Under the pieces are notes generated by a model, which did no database searches, had not been told where the DNA came from, and worked only from the letters and a program-made list of their open reading frames with translations. Below are positions 48,460-51,753 of a stretch of DNA of 51,753 nt, piece after piece. The position numbers and the translations under genes were made by a program. Origin of the DNA: Kofleriaceae bacterium (lineage in GTDB: Bacteria > Myxococcota_A > Polyangia > Haliangiales > Haliangiaceae). Each line of letters opens with the position of its first letter. Positions within the stretch are counted from its first letter, which is position 1. Where the stretch lies: contig JAGPCO010000048.1 in assembly GCA_018058095.1 (NCBI GenBank), positions 1 through 51,753 of the forward strand. The letters are read 5' to 3'.

Positions 48460-49344
48460 GTGAGTGACGCCCCCCTGGTCATCCTCGGCTGCGGCTACAT
48501 CGGCGCGCGCGTGGCGCGGGCGGCGCTGGCCGCCGGCCGCACCGTGCGGGTGGCGTCGCGCTCGACCGGCAAGCTGGCGCCGCTGGGCGCGCTCGGCGCC
48601 GAGCTCAAGTACGTCGACGCCGCGCTGCCCAAGCAGCTGCCGGCGGTGATGGCCAGCATGCGCGGCGGCACCCTGCTGTACTCGGTGCCGCCGATCGGCT
48701 CGTTGCCTCCGGGTGATGGTCCGCGCAAGGCGCTGCAGGCCGCCGCCGGCGCCGGCCTGGCGGTGTGCGTGTACCTCAGCTCGTCGGGCCTGTACGGGCC
48801 CGACCCCGACGACGAGGCCGAGATCGACGACGGCACCGAGATCACCCGCGACGACCCGGCCATGGCCGGGGTGCGCAACGACGAGGACGCCATCGCCGCC
48901 AGCACCTTCGCCATCCGCACCGTCGTGCTGCGGCTGGCCCCGGTGTACGGCCCCGGCCGCGGCGTGCGGGCCCGCCTGCGCAAGGGCGACTATCGCCTGC
49001 TCGACGACGGCCAGCACGCGATCTCCCGCATCCACGTCGATGACGTGGTGCAGGCCGTGCTGGCGGCCGAGGACCGCGCCGCCCACGGCTCGACCTACTT
49101 GCTGGCCGATGACGAACCGACGACCCAGCGCGCCTACGCCACCTGGCTGTGTGAGCGGATGGGCCTGCCGCTGCCGGCCACCCGCGCCCTGCTCGAGCCG
49201 GGCCGGCCGCGCGGCTCACACCGCAACCGCCGCCTGCACGCTGATCGGATCAAGCAGGACCTCGGCCTGACCTGGCGCTACCCGACCTTCCGCGACGGCG
49301 AGGCGGCGATCGAGGCCGAGGAGGCCAGCGCGCCGTCGCCGTAG
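48460..49344 (+). CDS. NAD-dependent epimerase/dehydratase-like (extended SDR) protein
   Basis: A protein of 294 residues with a Rossmann nucleotide-binding start ('LVILGCGYIGARVARAAL', GxGxxG), then 'VASRSTGKL', 'LLYSVPPIGS' and 'VYLSSSGLYGPD' (a Ser/Tyr region; the usual YxxxK is not clear), and 'HVDDVVQAVL', the conserved His-Val-Asp-Asp of extended SDR proteins. It resembles the YeeZ/NAD-epimerase group of unassigned oxidoreductases. The substrate cannot be assigned. It is divergent from glgB with 79 nt between starts. Confidence 0.8.
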   Translation: MSDAPLVILGCGYIGARVARAALAAGRTVRVASRSTGKLAPLGALGAELKYVDAALPKQLPAVMASMRGGTLLYSVPPIGSLPPGDGPRKALQAAAGAGLAVCVYLSSSGLYGPDPDDEAEIDDGTEITRDDPAMAGVRNDEDAIAASTFAIRTVVLRLAPVYGPGRGVRARLRKGDYRLLDDGQHAISRIHVDDVVQAVLAAEDRAAHGSTYLLADDEPTTQRAYATWLCERMGLPLPATRALLEPGRPRGSHRNRRLHADRIKQDLGLTWRYPTFRDGEAAIEAEEASAPSP

Positions 49345-49356
49345 CCGGCGCTCCGG

Positions 49357-49638
49357 CTACGACAGGACGACGACCGCGACCATCGCCACCGCGCACAGCA
49401 GCATCACGGTGATCGAGGTCAGCGCGAGCGCGACCAGCCCGGTCTGCGCCTTGCCGCCGAAGCCGAGCACGCGCTGGCGGCCCTGCCCCTCGACCCAGCG
49501 GTCGCCGCCGCGCTCGACCACCGCCGCGGGCACCGCGGCCGCGCGCTGGCCCCGCGCCCACAGCACCCGGAAGATGATGAGGTAGGTGGTGAGGGTGCCG
49601 GCGATGGCCCCGCCGACCACGAGCTCGACACGCGACAT
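49357..49638 (-). CDS. Small membrane protein with two predicted TM helices
   Basis: A protein of 93 residues with two hydrophobic segments: 'VVGGAIAGTLTTYLIIFRVL' near the start and 'VALALTSITVMLLCAVAMVA' at the end. Between them is a loop rich in Gly, Arg and Lys. No family was recognised. It is convergent with the epimerase-like gene (12 nt between stops) and divergent from the L,D-transpeptidase gene. CACACT ends 7 nt upstream of its ATG, a weak -10 candidate. Confidence 0.55.
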   Translation of the reverse strand: MSRVELVVGGAIAGTLTTYLIIFRVLWARGQRAAAVPAAVVERGGDRWVEGQGRQRVLGFGGKAQTGLVALALTSITVMLLCAVAMVAVVVLS

Positions 49639-49743
49639 GCGCGCCAGTGTGGCATGACCTGGGCCGACCGGGAACCGGTCGCTCGCACGGCCCGCCGGCG
49701 CCGCCTCGACCGGGCGAATGGGGGGGCGGCGGGGTACCACCGG

Positions 49744-49772
49744 GTGACAGCGAGCCCGGGGTTGTCTAGAAC
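49744..49772 (+). promoter_or_regulatory. Candidate promoter of the L,D-transpeptidase gene
   Basis: GTGACA (49744-49749, five of six -35 bases) and TAGAAC (49767-49772, four of six -10 bases) are separated by 17 nt. The -10 ends 6 nt before the ATG at 49779, which again predicts a leaderless mRNA. An AGAAG just before the ATG could act as a weak ribosome binding site if transcription began earlier. Confidence 0.5.
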
Positions 49773-49778
49773 CAGAAG

Positions 49779-51158
49779 ATGTCGAAGTGGCTGCTGGTCG
49801 TGCTCGTGCTGGGAACGAGCGCTCGCGCCGTCGCGGCGCCCTCCCCGCCCACATCGTCGAGCGGCGACCAGGTCCCGCCGCCACCGGCCACGCCCCAGCC
49901 AGGCGCGGCCGAGCCGGCGGCCGACGCGCCGACGCTGGCCGACCTGGGCTGGCCGGGTGACACGGTCCGGGTCGAGGTCACCCACGTCGCCGCGCACGTG
50001 GTGGCGACGCCGAGCCGGCGCGGCCGGCCGCTCGGCAAGGTCATGCGCGGCACCCGGGCCGAGCTCGGCGCGCTGGCCCGGGGCGATCGGCGCTGCCCGT
50101 ACTGGGTCGAGCTGCGGCCGCGCGGCTGGCTGTGCGCGCGCGACGTGGCCCCGACGACGGCGCCGGTCGGCGGCGAGGTGTTCCCGCTCGTGCGGCCCGG
50201 CGCCATCCTCCCCGGCGAGTACTACGACGTCGGCGCGGCCGGCGCGACGGCCTTCCCGGGTCGCAAGGCGCTGGCCGCTGGCAGCCCGAGCAAGGCGCTC
50301 ACGACCGGGGTGATGGTGCGCGGCAAGGGCCGGGTCACCGTCGGCGACGTCACCTACGTGCACACCAACAAGGGCCTGATCGACGCCAGCGCGCTGCGCC
50401 GGCTTGCGCCGTCGACGTGGGTCGGGCTCGACCTCCGCGCCACCCCGGCGCCGAGCTGGCCCTTCGCGTTCGCGGTCGGGCCGCGTCGCGGCTCGGCCCT
50501 GATCGTGCGGGCCAGCCCCGACGCCAAGGCGGCGGTGGTGCGCCGGCTGCAGCGGCGCGAGCAGGTCGCGGTGGTCGAGGTCGGCGAGCAGTTCCTGCGC
50601 CTCGGCGACGGGCAGTGGCTGGCCCGGGCCGACGCCCGCCTGGTCGAGCAGGTCCCGCCGCCGCCCGGCCTCGGCGCCGACGAGGCGTGGATCGACATCG
50701 ATCTCGACCAGCAGACCCTGGTCGCCTACCAGGGCGTGACGCCGGTCTACGTCACGCTGGTGTCGACCGCGATCCGCCGCAAGGGCACGCCGCCCGGCCT
50801 GTACCGCATCCGCGCCAAGGCGGCGACCACCCGCATGGCGTCGGAGGCCGACGAGAAGTTGTACGACGTCGGCGAGGTGCCGTGGGCGATGCGCTTCCGC
50901 GCCGGGCTGTACCTGCACGCCGCGTACTGGCACGACGGCTTCGGCAGCAAGCGCAGCCACGGCTGCGTGAACCTGTCGCCGCGCGACGCGCGCGCCCTGT
51001 ACGAGTGGGCCGGGCCGCCGGCGCCGCCCGGCTGGTCCGAGGTCGAGCAGGAGCTCCCGGCCGGTGTCCTCATCCGCATCCGCGACGCGACGACGCCGGC
51101 GCCACCCGCCTACGACTACGGCCGCGAGCGCAAGCAGGCGCCGCCGATCCCGAACTAG
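49779..51158 (+). CDS. Exported L,D-transpeptidase (YkuD) with SH3-like domains
   Basis: A protein of 459 residues with a signal peptide ('WLLVVLVLGTSARAVAA') and a Pro-rich linker. The middle part contains SH3-like beta segments (about 60-110 and 225-280; 'VEVTHVAAHVVATPSRRGRP', 'ALIVRASPDAKAAVVRRL'), which in cell-wall enzymes often bind peptidoglycan. The C-terminal YkuD domain has 'AWIDIDLDQQTLVAYQG', 'LHAAYW' and the active-site block 'SHGCVNLSPRDA' (Cys about 396, with the His upstream). It makes 3-3 cross-links or attaches proteins to peptidoglycan. No downstream gene is close enough to be an operon partner. Confidence 0.92.
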   Translation: MSKWLLVVLVLGTSARAVAAPSPPTSSSGDQVPPPPATPQPGAAEPAADAPTLADLGWPGDTVRVEVTHVAAHVVATPSRRGRPLGKVMRGTRAELGALARGDRRCPYWVELRPRGWLCARDVAPTTAPVGGEVFPLVRPGAILPGEYYDVGAAGATAFPGRKALAAGSPSKALTTGVMVRGKGRVTVGDVTYVHTNKGLIDASALRRLAPSTWVGLDLRATPAPSWPFAFAVGPRRGSALIVRASPDAKAAVVRRLQRREQVAVVEVGEQFLRLGDGQWLARADARLVEQVPPPPGLGADEAWIDIDLDQQTLVAYQGVTPVYVTLVSTAIRRKGTPPGLYRIRAKAATTRMASEADEKLYDVGEVPWAMRFRAGLYLHAAYWHDGFGSKRSHGCVNLSPRDARALYEWAGPPAPPGWSEVEQELPAGVLIRIRDATTPAPPAYDYGRERKQAPPIPN

Positions 51159-51211
51159 GAGTCCGACCCCGTAACGACTTCGGATCGCCCCGGGGTCGGC
51201 CTTCGGCCTCG

Positions 51212-51279
51212 CGCTGTGGACAGGCGCCCGGCGAAGCCGGGCCCTGACGCCCGGCTTCGCCGGGCGCCTGCCCACAGCG
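51212..51279. repeat. Long near-perfect inverted repeat (30-nt arms)
   Basis: The arms 51212-51241 and 51250-51279 pair with a single mismatch around an 8-nt loop. The inner 21 bp are perfect, and the outer part contains ctgtggacaggcgc (51214-51227) and its inverted copy gcgcctgcccacag (51264-51277). It could end the transpeptidase transcript, although no T tract follows, or be a repeated extragenic palindrome. Confidence 0.85.
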
Positions 51280-51330
51280 GTCCCCCCGGGGGCTGTCGTG
51301 GCTCCCCCAACCGGATTCTTTCGAATCCGT

Positions 51331-51361
51331 CCCAGACACCCGGCGAAGGCGGGTGTCTGGG
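51331..51361. repeat. Perfect inverted repeat (12-nt arms)
   Basis: cccagacacccg (51331-51342) and cgggtgtctggg (51350-51361) are perfect complements with a 7-nt loop (gcgaagg). It lies between the two related palindromes but has a different sequence. Confidence 0.8.
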
Positions 51362-51417
51362 TCACGGACCAGGGTGGAAACACCCCCTCAGGGTCCGCAC
51401 GTCCAGGCCCGGGCGGA

Positions 51418-51490
51418 CTGCTGTGGGCAGGCGCTGCCCCTCTCCACGCCCTTGTCCACCCGCGCCACGCCCTGCGCCTGTCCACAGCAG
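51418..51490. repeat. Second copy of the CTGTGG(A/G)CAGGCGC inverted repeat (17-nt arms)
   Basis: The arms ctgctgtgggcaggcgc (51418-51434) and gcgcctgtccacagcag (51474-51490) pair with one mismatch around a 39-nt spacer. The 14-bp core is the same as in the 51212-51279 element, so the region holds four copies of it in the order plus, minus, plus, minus. Confidence 0.8.
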
Positions 51491-51606
51491 GAGGCTTCAG
51501 CCGACGCCCGGGCCGGTCCACGTCCGGCGTCCCCGCCGTCCCGAAAATCGTCGGACCTTCGACGAAATCCCGCGTCATCATCGTCGCGATGATATATACG
51601 CTCTAA

Positions 51607-51753
51607 ATGTCTTCGTCCGCCGCCCGCGCCCGCAGCGACCGACGCCGCCACGCCGTGCCGGCCGGGGCCCAGGTCAGCTTCGACGACCTCGTGCGCGGCA
51701 TCACCACCCCGCCACGGCGGCCGCGGCGGCGCCGACGCGGCCGCCCGCCCCTG
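51607..51753 (+). CDS. N-terminal start of an unidentified basic protein (partial)
   Basis: An open frame from ATG 51607 runs off the window after 49 codons: 'MSSSAARARSDRRRHAVPAG', then 'QVSFDDLVRGIT' and 'RRPRRRRRGRPPL'. It is very rich in Arg and Pro. Upstream, TATATA or TATACG ends 6-8 nt before the ATG, a strong -10 context in such GC-rich DNA, and this supports a real gene. The end resembles the basic GRPP(L/K) N-terminal segments of some myxobacterial Y1-type (REP-associated) transposase-like proteins; with only 49 residues that remains a guess. Confidence 0.4.
   Translation, partial: MSSSAARARSDRRRHAVPAGAQVSFDDLVRGITTPPRRPRRRRRGRPPL

Larger units (their letters stand above)
51159..51606. 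other. 448-nt intergenic region with inverted-repeat elements
   Basis: No gene was recognised here. Beginning 53 nt after the transpeptidase stop it holds three inverted repeats (51212-51279, 51331-51361, 51418-51490, listed separately) and a small palindrome ggattc-tttc-gaatcc (51313-51328). Near its right end an AT-rich patch (gatgatatatacgctctaa, about 51588-51606) precedes an ATG at 51607. Several TGTCCACA/TGTGGACA cores look like the central part of GC-rich DnaA boxes. Confidence 0.6.

Noticed and set aside
51212-51279. Ordinary Rho-independent terminator
   Set aside because: The stem is far longer than usual and is followed by G/C-rich sequence rather than a T tract. Termination is possible but does not explain the repeated core.
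51212-51490. Replication origin (oriC)
   Set aside because: DnaA-box-like cores and an AT-rich patch are present, but the cores belong to inverted-repeat elements and no dnaA, dnaN or gidA neighbour is visible. Kept only as a lower-interest finding.

Overview
This window is very GC-rich DNA (by eye above 70 % G+C, with G or C in nearly every third codon position) from what is almost certainly a member of the Myxococcota, probably the Haliangium/Kofleria side of the phylum. The evidence is the gene content: membrane-anchored eukaryote-like Ser/Thr kinases (one fused to an nSTAND ATPase), a TPR protein of about 2,865 residues, lipoproteins with the myxobacterial 'CGDG...CDG' disulfide repeat and beta-propellers, an FHA protein with a C-terminal DNA-binding-like region, an Imm11-type immunity protein, and a satellite bacterial-microcompartment (BMC) vertex locus resembling the one I remember from Haliangium ochraceum. 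No tRNA, rRNA, CRISPR array or intact insertion sequence was recognised.

Layout. 1-1.9 kb: the tail of a gene ending in basic TRKPA repeats, a YqeY-like gene, an orphan Imm11 gene and a P-loop NTPase. 2.0-10.6 kb: one giant TPR gene. 10.7-13.5 kb: a ferritin-like gene translationally coupled to a Cys-rich lipoprotein, divergent from a three-gene BMC satellite (two EutN/CcmL vertex proteins and a class II aldolase with an encapsulation-peptide-like C-terminus). 13.6-19.8 kb (minus strand): a 3D-domain protein, then an operon of 5'-nucleotidase lipoprotein, unknown lipoprotein and outer-membrane barrel. 19.9-34.7 kb: a signalling region with an FHA protein and two copies of a three-part module (Ser/Thr kinase + exported TPR/two-TM protein + lipoprotein made of a Cys-rich segment and a beta-propeller), one on each side of pyruvate kinase. 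34.9-41.4 kb: aldo/keto reductase, then desaturase / sensor kinase / OmpR-type regulator, a lipoprotein, and a HIT protein coupled to a lipoprotein metallopeptidase. 41.4-48.4 kb (minus strand): a glycine-rich lipoprotein and a tightly overlapping GlgB / GH57 / cysteine-cluster operon for alpha-glucan metabolism. 48.5-51.2 kb: an NAD-epimerase-like gene, a small membrane protein and an L,D-transpeptidase. 51.2-51.75 kb: an intergenic region packed with inverted repeats, then the start of a gene that runs off the window.

The best candidate for an undescribed system is the duplicated kinase/TPR/propeller-lipoprotein module. The second theme is transcriptional: many first genes have a TANNNT-like -10 hexamer ending only 6-8 nt before the start codon, in one case with a clear -35 (TTGAGA, 17 nt spacer, TAGCAT), so leaderless transcripts may be common here. 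All functional assignments come from reading motifs in the translated sequence; no database search was run.
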